Origin: Tenebrio molitor
Taxonomy: Eukaryota; Arthropoda; Insecta; Coleoptera; Tenebrionidae
Assembly: GCF_963966145.1 (NCBI RefSeq)
Contig: NC_091046.1
Coordinates: forward strand, 186,001 to 250,000
Length of the DNA: 64,000 nt
Reading direction: 5' to 3'
In this document: positions 1-11,955 of the stretch, in pieces
How the letters are laid out: every line of letters starts with the position of its first letter
How positions within the stretch are numbered: the first letter of the stretch is position 1
The notes under the pieces: model-generated
Database searches by the model: none
Told to the model about the DNA's origin: nothing
What the model saw: only the letters and a program-made list of their open reading frames with translations
Program-made: the position numbers and the translations under genes

Positions 1-1
1 T

Positions 2-3000
2 AAGAAGTGCGACGCACATAAGGGCTTGAAATTTATCAAGTTTCCATATTTACTAACTTTACATTTAAAGAGGTTTGACTTTGACTATAACACCATGCAC
101 AGAATCAAATTGAATGATAAGTAAGTCGGTTTGTGTATTACTTGTTTAAATAGTAAGATAACTCTTCTAGGGTGGTCTTTCCTGAAACGCTTAATTTAAA
201 TTCGTTCGTGCCTATTAACAGAAATATGCATGAAGGTTTAGAAGAAAGAGATCCCGTCGTCAGATGTGATGAGTGTAGCACGACCGATTCAGGTTCGGCC
301 TTAGACGATGAAAGTTGTCAAGGCACTGACTTGTCTTCCACTGTTAATGATCATGACGACAACTGCGAAGACAGTGATGAAGGTAAAGATCATTGTCTAC
401 GTGGTGTACAGCTACGGAGTTTTTTCTTTATACGTTTTGTAAACGATGTATTACAATTAATATTAATGCCGTTTTACGTTACGTATATTACTTGACAAGA
501 TCTGTTGGATGTATTTCTTATTTTTAAGGAATTGATGTAAGTTCCGGTAATGCTCATCACGAAAATGACGCAAAAGGTCCGTACAATTACGAACTGTTCA
601 GCATAATGATTCACTCGGGGAGCGCGTCCGGGGGTCATTATTACGCCTACATCAAGGATTTTGACAAGAATCAATGGCTGTGCTTCAACGATCAAAGTGT
701 TAATCGAATAACGGAAGACGACATTAAAAAAACGTACGGCGGAGGTCCGCAAAAGGGTTACTATTCAGGCGTCTATACGTCCAGCACCAACGCATACATG
801 TTGATGTACCGACAAATTGACAAAGAGCGTAATTGTCAAGCCATGAAAGTTGAAGAATTTCCTCCACACATGCAAAAGTTGCTTCAACTCATGAGAAACA
901 AAGAAAAATCTGATACAATGAATAAGGAAAAACAAAACAATTCAGTTAGACTAACTGTGTACTGTTACAATCCTTACACTGACGAACTAATGGACATTAG
1001 GATAAGTTTATTACGTGATTCTACTTTGGAAGATGCCGCGAGTATGGCACATCGTCGTTTCAAACTGGACGGTATTGTAGATGTGGATGACTGTAGGATG
1101 GTTATTTACAATAAAAAGCAGTCATGTATTGATTGCAGCTTTGAAACTGATGACCTTAAATTCTGTGATATTTTCGAAAGGTTCAAAGTGTTTTATACTG
1201 ATTGGTTATTGGAAATTAGGGAGTCAGGTATTTTTTATTTTTATTTTTTAGGTTTGTTTAATTTGCTGATGTGTTATTTTAAAGGAACGGAATTTAAATT
1301 GTACAAAAAAGGCGGCATCAATATGAGAACGTATTATGTAAATATCGAAACGGAAGACGTGAAAGAACCACTATTGGTCCGTGTCGATGTCGATGATACG
1401 GTTGCAGTCCTAAAGAATAAATTAGCATCAACGTTGTTCATGAATGTTAATAGTATAAAGGTAATTTTTTTGCCACAAGTGACCACCTTTTTAATTATAT
1501 TACAATTAGGTTGTAATTACAAAATTTTGTAATGACCCCCTCAGTCTTGAAGACGATAACATGATTATCCCGTTTGATAATATCTCACCGGATTTTAAAC
1601 TGTACGTAAGCAATGTCTTCGACGAGGATCCTGACAAAAAATTTGAACACTCAAAATTCAGAAAAATCATTGAACGTTTCGAGTATATTGTTTATCTAGG
1701 TGTATTATTACCAGACACAGATCCAGGTATTTTACTTTTATTTTTTAATTAATATCTTGATTTTTCTCTTAATTTTAGTGATACTAGAAGGTTTATTTAT
1801 ACCAACTTTGGACAGCCAGGTCAGTGATAAGTTGGAACCGACGATAACAGATCGAACTAACTCACCTAGTCTTCGAATTTCTCCTCAACCGGGAGTGATG
1901 AACTGTGGAGACAACTTTGGTGATCAAAGTAACAGCGAAGATAGCAGCTTAAGTGACAGTGATCGCACTCTCGTAGGAGATGCACCAGGTAATGCTCGAT
2001 ACGTGATCGAATTAGATGTCACTTTCCCTTGCTTGGTACAAATTATTTATTGTATTTCAGGTGACTGTCAAGGTATATTCTCGAGTAGTTCAACTTCACC
2101 AGCCGATCAACACATGACTTCTCCAATGGATCCTGCGGAAGATATGTATAACTACGACGTCCTCGGTAATCCTTCTGAAGAGATGAACTGGGACAGTAGC
2201 CTGCCAAGTGTTATAAGAAACATAACATATTTTAAAGTAACAAGCATCAAGGAATGCAAAAGGAGTCCCTCCGACGGAAGTTACACCAAGTTGTGCAAAG
2301 TGTTCGTCGATAACCGAATGACGTTGGACACTTTCAAGAAATATTTGGAATCGGTAGTTAAAGTGCCAAAAGAGTATTTTAAAATTTATCGACAATATCC
2401 AAGTCCGGACGAAGAGTGGTCGACGTTATCAGATACATTGCGCATGGCGCGAGACGGCCAAACTCTAACTGTTAAATTGGGCAGGGCTTTGTCGATAAAC
2501 GAATTCAGTTGTAAGGTTTACTTGTTAAAACCAGAAAGCACAGACACTAATCACTTTTTATTTGAACATATCCTAACTAGAGGACAATCAGTGGGTCAAG
2601 CGAAAAAAGAAATTTTATTTAAAGCGAAAAAGCAACACATGTTAGACATCCCATTCAATAAATGCCGATTGAGAGAGAAGTGTTTAAAAAAGCCCAGAAA
2701 GGTATACTTGGACGATCAGTTATTTTTGGATGATATTTTAGTGTTGAGTAGTTACGAAGTCTATTTGCAAGAACTCAATCAACCAGAAAAAGTTACTTCC
2801 ACGAGTCAACTGGTCTTGTTCGCACGACATTGGTGTCCTTCCACCATGACATTACGACCATTCCAAGAAGTGGTATTGGATACGACGAATATGTCCGAAC
2901 TGAAAAGTAAAGTGTCGGAAATGTCAGACATACCATTAGAGAATGTCCAAGTAGCATTTGTAAGAAGCATATTTCCTTGTGACATGCATTTGTTAGATAT

Positions 3001-4157
3001 ACATACAGAATTAGATTGGGAGCCTAACGTTACGCATCTGGACCAATGGCCTTTACAAGTAGATGACGGCACTGCATTCTTTTATAGGTAAATATCTTGT
3101 TGGAATTGTATGACACTGGTCGGTTTGAATGAAATGTGCCAAATTTACGGATCTAATAGGATAAATATCCTCAAATTCTATTTTTTAGGTGGCTGTGACA
3201 AATATGAACCATTTTCAATTATAACATACATTGTTTTCTACGTTTGTGATCATTCCAAATCCTACACAGTCGTGTAGAAATAGTACAGAGTTATTATTGA
3301 TATTTCTAAGGGTGCGTATAGACTACGCGAACCGAGTCTGCAATGTAACATGTAATGTAAACGTTCGTCTAATTTGGACTGGGTCGTTAACCCGGAACGA
3401 GCACGCTGCGAGTGCTTTGCGAACAGTCCAGGCCGCTCCGCTCACTGTGGGTTTTCTGACGAACACAAAGGGATTCGCCGTTCCAAGTGTGGACGTCTTT
3501 TAAGAACGCACCAACGAGCCTGCCGCGAACGTGCACCATTTTTACCAAGAATCTTCAATTCGTGGCGTAACATGGGAAAACTTGGTTATTTATTATTCCA
3601 CTTAATTTAAAAAAAGGATAAACGAAATGATTGTACCATTACTCTAAAAAAGGCTCCAGTTCTCTGTTCGCAGGCGGATCGTTGGAGGCTCCCAGCGTGT
3701 TCGTTACACCAATTTTTCGACGAGCATTACATTAGATTTTACATTACAGGCTCGGTTCGTGTAATCGGTACGCGCTCTAACATCGTAGGTGGGTGTGCGT
3801 TTTGCGTTATACTTAGATGCGCCGCTACGCCAACTAGATGTTACAAACATTTATAATAACCCTGTACTTACAAATAACCTTTTATAACAGTAATGAGTTG
3901 GTTATTTCAGTTTGTTTTATTTGCCGTAATTCCTTTTTATTTAATGTATGTAGAGATATTATACAATATTTCTTAATTTTAGAGATGGTCGCGAGAAATT
4001 AAAAGAATTAACGTACGAAGAAAAAAAAGAGATCAGTATAAAAGAGAATACACGATTGGGCCGAGTCCCTTCGAAAAGTTGTGCTACATGGGAGAAGTCT
4101 TTAAGAATTTACTTGGATAATTGGCCTTCTGAAGCGGAAGACAATTGTATAGACTGA
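2..4157 (+). CDS. Usp47: USP47-type ubiquitin carboxyl-terminal hydrolase, C-terminal part (8 exons, 5' incomplete)
   Basis: Cysteine protease that removes ubiquitin from substrates. Exons that keep one frame: 2-120, 171-382, 529-1227, 1285-1460, 1510-1726, 1779-1988, 2061-3087, 3983-4157 (TGA stop). They sum to 2835 nt, or 944 residues plus stop. The first exon holds the late USP core (LTLHLKRFDFDYNTMHRIKL). Exon 2 is an acidic Asp/Glu/Ser-rich linker. Exon 3 carries the His box (HSGSASGGHYYAYIKD) and the following FNDQ and STNAYMLMYR segments typical of USP47; the remaining ~600 residues correspond to its ubiquitin-like C-terminal region. The catalytic Cys box must lie upstream of the window. 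Every junction was checked for phase. Exon 5 has two in-phase donors (after 1699 or 1726). AATAAA at 4690-4695 is a likely poly(A) signal. The family is recognised from memory of its motifs. Confidence 0.9.
3308..3780. repeat. MITE-like inverted-repeat element in Usp47 intron 7
   Basis: The ends are imperfect inverted copies: GCGAACCGAGTCTGCAATGT near 3327 pairs with ACATTACAGGCTCGGTTCGT near 3741-3760, and both extend a further ~20 bp on each side. The interior is more GC-rich than its surroundings and has no convincing coding sequence. It fills about half of the 895-bp intron. Confidence 0.6.
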
Positions 4158-4689
4158 CATGCCAGTAAACAATGCAATAGTTCGTTACTTTATTGCATTA
4201 TAAGTTAAATCGACTGTTATTAATAACACGTTGTATGGACTGTTTTAATTACATTTCATTTTTTTTTTTTTTTTTAGTCAGAAATATCAAGTTCTGTTAA
4301 CTAACAAAAGGTGACATTTTATTCGATTATACAGTTGTGTTTATGCCATGCAATCTTTCTCCTTAGTATTCCTTGTTACAGTTAGATTTCATTTGTACTT
4401 TTTGGTTCAAATTTTTAGGTGTTACTCATGTAATGTTTGTTTTTTTACAAATTGTGTGTTCCGTTTTCAAAAGGTAAAATAATTGTGTTTCGAAATACTT
4501 ATGTTCAGTGTTCATGTAATTGTTAATTGTACTTCATTTACCTACTGGCATGGTTAAAACCCCATTTTAATTTTTTTTTCAAAATGAATTCGTTAGGCCT
4601 ATTCGTGCCATTGTAAATGTAAGTATTCATTTTGCTAATGCTTGTTATACAAACAGCTACTTTGTAAAGATATTTATTTGTGACTGATC

Positions 4690-4695
4690 AATAAA
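4690..4695 (+). terminator. Usp47: Usp47 poly(A) signal AATAAA
   Basis: A canonical AATAAA lies ~535 bp after the stop, followed by a T-rich stretch. The opposite-strand gene ends at 4978, so the two transcription units converge here and their 3' UTRs may overlap. Confidence 0.5.
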
Positions 4696-4977
4696 AAACT
4701 TTATCTACAAAATACATTTGTTTTTTTTTTACAAGTGAACAGTTACATAAAAATTTTTATTAAAAATACCACAGTTATTTCAACAATTGGAATGAGACGA
4801 CCGTCATTCATGTCTCTGTAGCCTCATACTTTTTTACTTTAGAAAAAAGTGTTTTAATTATTCATAAAGATTACATCCCGACCAAATATATTTTTTTTAA
4901 CAGTTTATTGTAATTTGGAAGTAGCATTTGAACGAAACGGATTCGCATCGGTTTGTACTTAACACTGTAAAGCACCG

Positions 4978-6085
4978 TCAAACGTAGTCTGAAGGAACAG
5001 TTATATTTTCACTAATGACAGCTAGCTTAACTGTAGCCGGTTTTTTTATTTCGTTACCGGAACTGCTATCCCAAACCGGAATAGTCGACAGTCCGACAAC
5101 TTCGTAAGCCCGATCAGGAATTGTAGTGACAGATAAGTCTGAATAATACGCACTGCTTGGAGCACTAGACACAGGTGCATCTGGATCCATGTAGGCCGAA
5201 TTTTGGTATGCTGGACTGTTCTTGTCTCTGCTGTCTGGATTTGCTATATCCAGTTCGGTGTAAAGAGCATCACCCACACTGTTATAAGAATCTTCCATGT
5301 GAGTGTAATGATTTTCTACGAATGACGATGGATTCTGCAACTGTGAGGATGTGGTCGTCGACCGTCGAGATAACCAAGACCAAACTCCATTAACGTTTTG
5401 ATCACATTGAAAATTTTGTGGAGACGGTACATTAACAAATTTATCATCAGGAATGCTGATTGGAGGGCGGTGAGGACCTAACTGAGTCGCCATTCGTTGT
5501 TCCACACCTAAAAATGTTACAATAAAATAAGGGTTGAGTATGAGTCATACGAAAGAAATACCGTTAATATTATTCGATTTTTTCAACCTATGAATAAAAA
5601 ATTGTCAACAAGATATAGACACATAGCATAAACAAATACAACCTTTTACACTGAAGTACTGTTATCATAATTACTGCACCAACGACTGCCGACACTAGCG
5701 AGACAATGACGAGTGTAAATAACCAACCTAATTCACTCGATCTTTCTGAAACAGATTCGAATTAAACAAATCAAAAATGGACTTTTTCTAGTAATATAGA
5801 TATAATTTTGGGTGTTAAAAAAAACCAACCCAGATCAATATCCATGTTATACGAGTTTCCATTTTGCCATGCCCATGAACATAAATCACAGGTTGTTAAA
5901 CCATCAGATGTCACTCCTTCATCGAGAAATAAAGGTCTAGGTGGTGGAGGAACAAAATTTCCATTAAAAAAACCGCTCTCACTAGCGTCCAAAGGGATGG
6001 ACAAAACATGAATGTCATCAGTATCGCTCAAAAACCAATCTTTGCTGCTTAGGTTGTTAGTGTTTGTAATAAATAGTGATGATAC
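4978..6085 (-). CDS. Unrecognised single-pass membrane protein, C-terminal half (3 exons seen, 5' incomplete)
   Basis: I do not recognise the family. In transcript order, exon 6085-5830 encodes 85 extracellular residues with a proline run (FVPPPPRPLF) and a CDLCSWAWQNG motif. It joins in phase to exon 5745-5643, which encodes one hydrophobic helix (LGWLFTLVIVSLVSAVVGAV, continuing to VLQCKR). Exon 5507-4978 encodes a ~177-residue tail and the stop. The tail is rich in Ser, Pro and Tyr, with several YxxV/L or YxxM sites: YTHM, YNSV, YTEL, YSDL, YEVV. The helix-to-tail junction does not keep frame with the best-looking donor (AAAAG|GT), so a weak donor or a small unseen exon is needed there. 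Upstream exons and the signal peptide are not identified; the preceding intron holds the transposon at 6171-6865. Open frames, matching phase at the first junction and the transmembrane segment support a real gene. Confidence 0.65.
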
Positions 6086-6170
6086 CTGCAACAGAGCAAT
6101 ATCACGAGCTGTACAGCAGTACGAAAAAATTTTTCATATAGCCAACAAAAATTGTGTTTCGGGTTGGCTA

Positions 6171-6865
6171 TACCGTATGTCCCCGGATTGAGTTCACAAG
6201 AGGAAAAAAAACTTATTTTTGATTTTACGCAAAAATTTCAGAGGAATAACATTGTTTGCTTCATTTGAAACTCTCATTTCCGTTATTAAAATCTCAGTAT
6301 TGATATACTGCATTCTTCAATTAACATTTTCTGTTAAAATTTGGACTTGGAATTAATTTTTATGTTATAAATTTTATTACAGTTCGCCTTGGTTTTTGAC
6401 AAACAACTTGTTACTGTTAGAAATAATTTCAAAATGTTCTCAGAACATATAATTTATTTAATCCAGTGTTGGACCGGTTTTCGTCACATAATTTCAAAAT
6501 TTAATGAAAAATTTCCCAACATTGTATCGCGCATGAGGAACACTGTAACATCATTAACAATCGAAAAAATTCGAAATAGTTTTAAAGAACTTCGATGTAG
6601 GGTTGAACTATATGCAGAAATCGACGGAGAGTGAATAGAATACTTTTATATGTAATTATCGTTTGATTTTTTCAAAAAAAGTGAAATATTTTTCTGCATT
6701 TTCTTTCATTTTAATGTTAAATCTTCCTCTGTGTTGAAGAAGACTTTTTAATGACAGAAATGGGAGTTTCAAGTGGAACAAAAAATGTTACTCCTCTGAA
6801 GTTTTTGCGTGAAATCAAAAATATTTTTTTTTCCTCTTGTGAACTCAATCCGGGGACATACGGTG
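6171..6865. mobile_element. DNA transposon remnant, CCGTATGTCCCCGG family, copy 1
   Basis: Terminal inverted repeats of ~120 bp begin ACCGTATGTCCCCGGATTGA at the left and are matched in reverse at 6745-6865. Between them, 6389-6634 encodes the C-terminal scrap of a transposase. More copies or single ends occur at 13029-14924 (a diverged subfamily), 28396-28492, 43322-44526 and 53985-54102. Confidence 0.8.
6389..6634 (+). pseudogene. Transposase C-terminal fragment inside the 6.2-kb element
   Basis: 81 codons ending in IRNSFKELRCRVELYAEIDG. This resembles the end of insect DDE transposases in which an R(R)xxxCxExxG segment closes the protein. The same segment occurs on the minus strand around 43990-44110 in another copy of the element. 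No catalytic domain remains. Confidence 0.55.
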
Positions 6866-7625
6866 TATGTATTTTTTAAATAATCTGACAAAATAGAAGA
6901 TAGGTATAAGGTAGGGTTGTAAAATGAATTTGTAGAAACAAGTGAATCTACAAACAAGTTTTGTTTTTATGTTACGAGTATATGAAAAAAATACAAACAA
7001 AAAGATGAAAGTTTAATGATGGTTGGTAGCAGAAAAACGCTGAGGGCAGGGTGATATTTATCTCAGTAGACAGTAGGTATCTTATGTTTTTAACAAAGAT
7101 AGTGCATAATCACGATCTATTGTCGCAAGTTGAATAAACCTTTGCATTATCCTTTATTCGAATCATTGTATGTAACATGTAACCGCGTGTCGTCCGGAAG
7201 ATTTTTAAAATGTAACTTGACTGTTAAAAACACGTAAAAGTGTGGGTGTGCGCACAGGGTTTAGTTTAGATTAAATCATGGTGTAATTTTCTGAACGCGT
7301 CGAGACTGGTGATGATGAAGACATTTCTTTGAAGTTGGCAGCTCAAGGACAACAGCGTTTAGCTCCTCCTTCGACGGAGATCGGCTTAAACTCCAACTTA
7401 AATAGTAGTCTCCATCTCTAAAATGTTTAATGAAATCAAAATGTTCTGCAAACAAGTTTATGGACAAATAATGTCTTAGTATTTAAATTTAAAGAATTCT
7501 GTAATTACCTACGAGTGTGTGGTAAAAAATTGTTTTAACTGGTACACAAAAAAATTTTGTTTTGTCTGAAACATTTATACTAATAATAAGAACAAATAAT
7601 TACATCACTTTTACAAGATTAAAGT

Positions 7626-8217
7626 ATGTTTTATACTGGTGCCCCAAAATTCGCGGAACGACTGAATGGGGCAATGTCAACTCATGTTAAAAAATAATGA
7701 GAAAAATAGGTAATAAAAAAAATGTATATGTTTTTTTTTCTTTCTGAAGGGTGGCTCGAAAAATTTCGAATTCGTCATGACATCACTTTCAAATGTAAAA
7801 ACCCCAGAAGAATTTGGTGCGGAGGATGAAATTCTTTTGGCTGCCTATGATGCGCAAATGCAAAAAGCTTTTATTGCGATCGGCAATAGCAATAGTGTTC
7901 ATACCGACGATTTTATTAATTTGGATGATAAACTTGTTGAAGATGAGATGACGATGTTGACTCAGCGACAAAGATGCTGTTTGGCACCCTGATGAAGTCG
8001 ACGAAGAAATAGAGGATGTTGTATTTACAGATTGCCCGCTAAAAATCAGATAGATGCCATAACGGCAGTAAAAAAAAATCTTAAAACTTATGCAAACAAT
8101 CAAGGTGATCTGAAGGGTTACGAACTTGCAACCAATATGGAAACTTATGCCAACTCTATTTTTGAAGCCAAACACAACAAACTACACTACATATTACACT
8201 TTTTTTTCCAAAAATAG
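7626..8217 (+). pseudogene. Frame-broken ORF of unknown origin, probably transposon-derived
   Basis: An open frame at 7777-7992 (acidic, starting MTSLSNVKTPEEFGAEDEIL) continues after a frame change through 8032-8217. The combined reading suggests a ~140-residue protein with one frameshift. The start of the region (7632 onward) matches the sequence at 37380-37450, so it lies within or next to a repeat. I do not recognise the protein. Confidence 0.3.
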
Positions 8218-8225
8218 TAGATATT

Positions 8226-8357
8226 AGGGCGTATTCTGTAACTGCTCCTCTATATTTAAAGGCAGTTAAATTATGTTGTCACAGCAATGACCAATCAGGG
8301 CTTGAAATTTTAAATTTTAAAAGACGCTGTAATTTAAAAATTACAGAATACGCCCCA
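8226..8357. repeat. Short MITE with AGGGCGTATTCTGTAA ends
   Basis: AGGGCGTATTCTGTAA at 8226 is matched by TTACAGAATACGCCC at the right end. TTA-like bases flank both sides, in keeping with a PIF/Harbinger-type 3-bp target duplication. It is ~130 bp long and has no coding capacity. Confidence 0.65.
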
Positions 8358-8369
8358 TTATACTCGTAT

Positions 8370-8617
8370 GTACTCTAAATAATGTAAGAAGTCCCATATT
8401 AAACGTGACAGTGGCGCTGATGATTATGTAATTTCATTAAAAATAAAAATTTTGAGCTACTGAAAGTTTCGATTTGCAACAGAATTGAAAAGTGGATGTC
8501 AAATTGTCAAATAAAGTAGTTTTGAATGTTCCTGCTTTAAATTTTTTAAATTGTTACCATAAATCTCCATTAGTTCATATTTTTGCCGTGGGACTTTTTA
8601 CCTTATTTAGAGTGTAA
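8370..8617. repeat. MITE with TACTCTAAATAA ends
   Basis: ACTCTAAATAATGTAAGAAG at the left pairs with TTTTTACCTTATTTAGAGT at the right; both arms also share TCCCA/TGGGA. It lies immediately after the previous MITE. Confidence 0.6.
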
Positions 8618-8683
8618 TACATAATTCCAAATGTTTAACGTTTTATTATAACATACATTTTATTTGTTTATCATTTCTATTAA

Positions 8684-8755
8684 GATGACACCTCTGTTAA
8701 GCGGACAAAGATCTTGTCACGGCCGGTGTCCGCTTATGAGAGATTTCACTGTACT
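8684..8755. repeat. Tigger/pogo-like terminal fragment
   Basis: Two facing AAGCGGACA/TGTCCGCTT motifs (8699-8707 and 8728-8736) followed by GAGAGATTTCACTGTA resemble the subterminal repeats of Tigger-type elements. No second end was seen, so this is a solo fragment at best. Confidence 0.35.
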
Positions 8756-8759
8756 ATTA

Positions 8760-10035
8760 TTCTTGGCCATGGCCATTTATTGTTTGTTTCACAGGAATAG
8801 CCTAGTATACCTTATACTGCAATTTAAGCATATTTTTGCACAATAAAAGTGTTTCCGGTGTCTAAAAATACGTCAAGTGTGAAACAGCTGTACTTAAAGG
8901 AAATAAAGGAATTATTTTTGCAGATATAATATACATAATACATATTATAATACATATACACGTATTTGAAAAATTGTCGTATATGTAAGTACAACATTGC
9001 AAATAACGACGGCTATTGGTAATTCCTGCATCTTGTATTCATTAGTCCGTTTTTAAATAAAATAAATTTCAGATTTATGAAATTGACTATTCTTCATTAA
9101 CCGTATGTTTGGAGTATTTTTCAAATAGATTCTAACATTTAAAATGTCATATTTTTTGGTATTCTGTATCTCTTTTTAATTTTGAATATACATTTTGTTA
9201 TAATGAAACATGTTGCATATTCGGAGATAATAACACTGGCTAAGGGTTGAAGTAATATAATGCGAAGTAGGTAGGGACCCATCGATAAGATTCATGAAAT
9301 GCAAAGAGAAAATAAAAAGTTCTCAGCATTAAAAGTAGACATTCACATTTCTACGTTTAGGCAATAAAAAAAAATCATACAGGTACCTGAGGAGTCATTA
9401 TTAAAAAGAATTTACGCCATCAGACTCGATGTATTGGTTTCATCGGCATCGTGGAACTTGATATTTTCTTTTTTGTAACAATTTTTGTCAAAACCTGATT
9501 GGTACACTTTGAACAGATTCTGATTTGCTTCTGATTTATATTTACTTCGATTGTGGGTGTAGGTAGATAATCCCCAATTTTGAAAATTCTTCAAATGATT
9601 TTTTCAATTGACGTATATCTTGTATTTTACCACAACGCGCACTCCACGTTACCACTAAGCGTAGTCACTTTTGATAAACATAATTTTCTGTTTACACCAA
9701 GTTAATCGTGGATTAACCATTCCGTGGGGAATGGCTCTTGTTTTAGTCCGTGCCGTGCGGATCTGATTCTGAACTCCGGAACACAAAAAAACTCTTTGGT
9801 CGTTTCGTGCTTTAGCTTGCCGCAGAGTTATGGTGACGTCACCAACTGGTTGTTACTTTGGAGGTGGCCCTGCTATCGCGGGAATCGAGAAAGATGAACA
9901 ACCGAAGAATAACGCTGGTAAAAGAGAGACATTAACTCCCAACTGTAGCTTGTTGGTTTATACTAGTAAATAGTTTATACCTATGTGAAATTGTTGTACG
10001 ACTACGATGAATTAAGTATCATCATATGTTAGCGA
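8760..10035. other. Anonymous AT-rich intergenic DNA
   Basis: No gene, RNA or paired repeat recognised. Short open frames here show no protein-like composition. Confidence 0.5.
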
Positions 10036-10038
10036 CAT

Positions 10039-10155
10039 ATCGACTGTAATTACACGAGAGGTCTTTTTTGTCCAGATAAAAATGAATTTTTTTACGAAAA
10101 TTTACCAAAAAGAAATTTTACCCTGGACGAAAAAAACCTCGAGCGTAATTCGATG
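10039..10155. repeat. Hairpin-forming inverted repeat
   Basis: Arms GAGGTCTTTTTTGTCCAG and CTGGACGAAAAAAACCTC are flanked by further matching bases (TAATTACACGA / TCGAGCGTAATT). A ~35-bp spacer separates them. Confidence 0.55.
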
Positions 10156-10964
10156 AGATAATTTAATGAATAATAATAGGTAGGTAATTATGAAAAATTG
10201 AATTGGCCATTTTGCACTTCAATTTATTACAAGCTGCGTCAATGTTTAAGATTGTTGGTTCGTTATCATAACAACAAACAATAATCAGGTTCAAAAAAGT
10301 TTGCCATGGAAGTTTAAGCACATTTTATCCAGATGCAAAGTTAGGGCTAACTTTATCCGATGTCAAAGTGACAAATGCATGGCGGCTTATGGGATTTTTT
10401 ATACATGAATTAAATTATCTTAGTAAAACTATGTTTAAAATAAAATAGTGATAACAACACAGAAATTGCTTAGAAACAATTATGTGTAGGTATTTGTAGT
10501 ACGGTCGCGATCAATAAATTTTGGACACTAGTGTCATCGTGCTGTCATACATTCTAAAACGACCTTTATGTAATAACCTTAATTTTGATTGGTGTGTCAA
10601 TTTTGAAAATGTGAATGTCAGATTTACCGACAAAACATTCAAGAAGTTTTAAAAATCAGACAAATGGAATAGACCCAGGTTTTCATTAATAAAAAATAGA
10701 CAATAAATAAATAAAACTTATAAACTTAATATTTTGTCATCGCTCATATTGACAAATTATAGATAAATTTGCCATAAATTTGGTTAGGTTGGAGGCTATG
10801 TGGTTTCTGGTGACAAACAAAAGATATCGTAACCGTAAGGTAGCGAATTCCTTGTAACAGTTGCATATGGCTCTATTGCTCGAAATGTGATGGATGGTTT
10901 TTCGTTTCACAATCAATTTTGGTTTCTAGTGGCATATTTAGTTGGACTTAATCTCTCAATTCAT

Positions 10965-11230
10965 ACCGAGTGACTATAAATGATTGAGAATTATTTTGTT
11001 ATGTTGGTAACACATTTGAAATCTTTAGTTGGCAACATCGTTGGCATGACACACGTAATTTTTAAAATTGACACAAACGCCAAAAAAATCTAAATCGACA
11101 ATGTACTTCGTGACTTAACCTAACCTAAATAGAAATGATTGACAGATGATGCACGAGAAGACTTGCACTTCCAACTGCATCAGTGTTGCCAATCCACTAT
11201 TTTCCTTCAATCATTTATAGTCACTCGGTA
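10965..11230. repeat. MITE, TACCGAGTGACTATAAATGA ends
   Basis: A ~24-bp perfect inverted repeat closes the element at TCATTTATAGTCACTCGGTA. Terminal TA on both sides fits a Tc1/mariner-type target duplication. Confidence 0.75.
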
Positions 11231-11583
11231 GTAACTAACCTTAAGCCTTAAGCATTCAAAATTATTTTTGAAAATTCTAGTTACACACAACATGAAAAAC
11301 GTTATTTCCCTAAAAGTTCGAATTCTAAGGAGTAATTTTTTTTGGACATAGAGTACACATTTATACACAATTTAAAACAAATATACATGGCAACGAAACA
11401 ACAACAATTGACCATTTCTGTATCAACGATTAATGAGATAATGACACAGATTACTGCGGAAAAGATATTTCAATTTAATTTTATTGTTATAATTTTCAGA
11501 TTGTAGTGCAGGTATAATAAAAAATAGCGTATGATACACGTTTATAAGGCCCTTTAAAGCATTTGCGACGTTAAAAGCTACCC

Positions 11584-11955
11584 CAAAAAAGTGGGACATC
11601 AAATTTATGTCAGTTTTGAAAAATGCGATGTAGTTCAAGCTTTATTGTTATTTTGCCTTTGGTTACTGTCATAGAAATTTGACACTGTTCTAGATGACAG
11701 TTTAAAAACTTATTTTATACTCCAATTTTCCTTTTCCAAATGTCCTCTTCTTTTGATAAAGGTAGATTTTGATTGGGACTTTGTATTAAATAATAAATAT
11801 TCACTACGTGCTTACTTACACTCATTCCCTACAACCTACAATACTTAATGACGTCAATCAATTCAAAGTAGAGTTAGACACAAATAAGGGTCATTTCACA
11901 TTAAAAGTCAAGACAGTGACATTGATGTCCCACTTTTTTTTGCTACCAATAGTAG
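11584..11955. repeat. MITE, AAAAAGTGGGACATCAA family, copy 1
   Basis: AAAAAAGTGGGACATCAAAT at the left and GATGTCCCACTTTTTTTT at the right. The second copy at 54114-54262 has the same two ends and the same right half, but lacks ~200 bp present here between 11640 and 11845. Either this copy has an insertion or the other a deletion. Confidence 0.7.

Noticed and set aside
3231..3610. Overlapping ORFs in Usp47 intron 7
   Set aside because: They lie within an inverted-repeat element and do not match USP47, which continues across the intron in phase.
7276..7467. Minus-strand ORF with an upstream acceptor, considered as an upstream exon of the membrane-protein gene
   Set aside because: It runs into a stop rather than a donor, and its His/Ser-rich sequence shows no link to the ectodomain; left unassigned.
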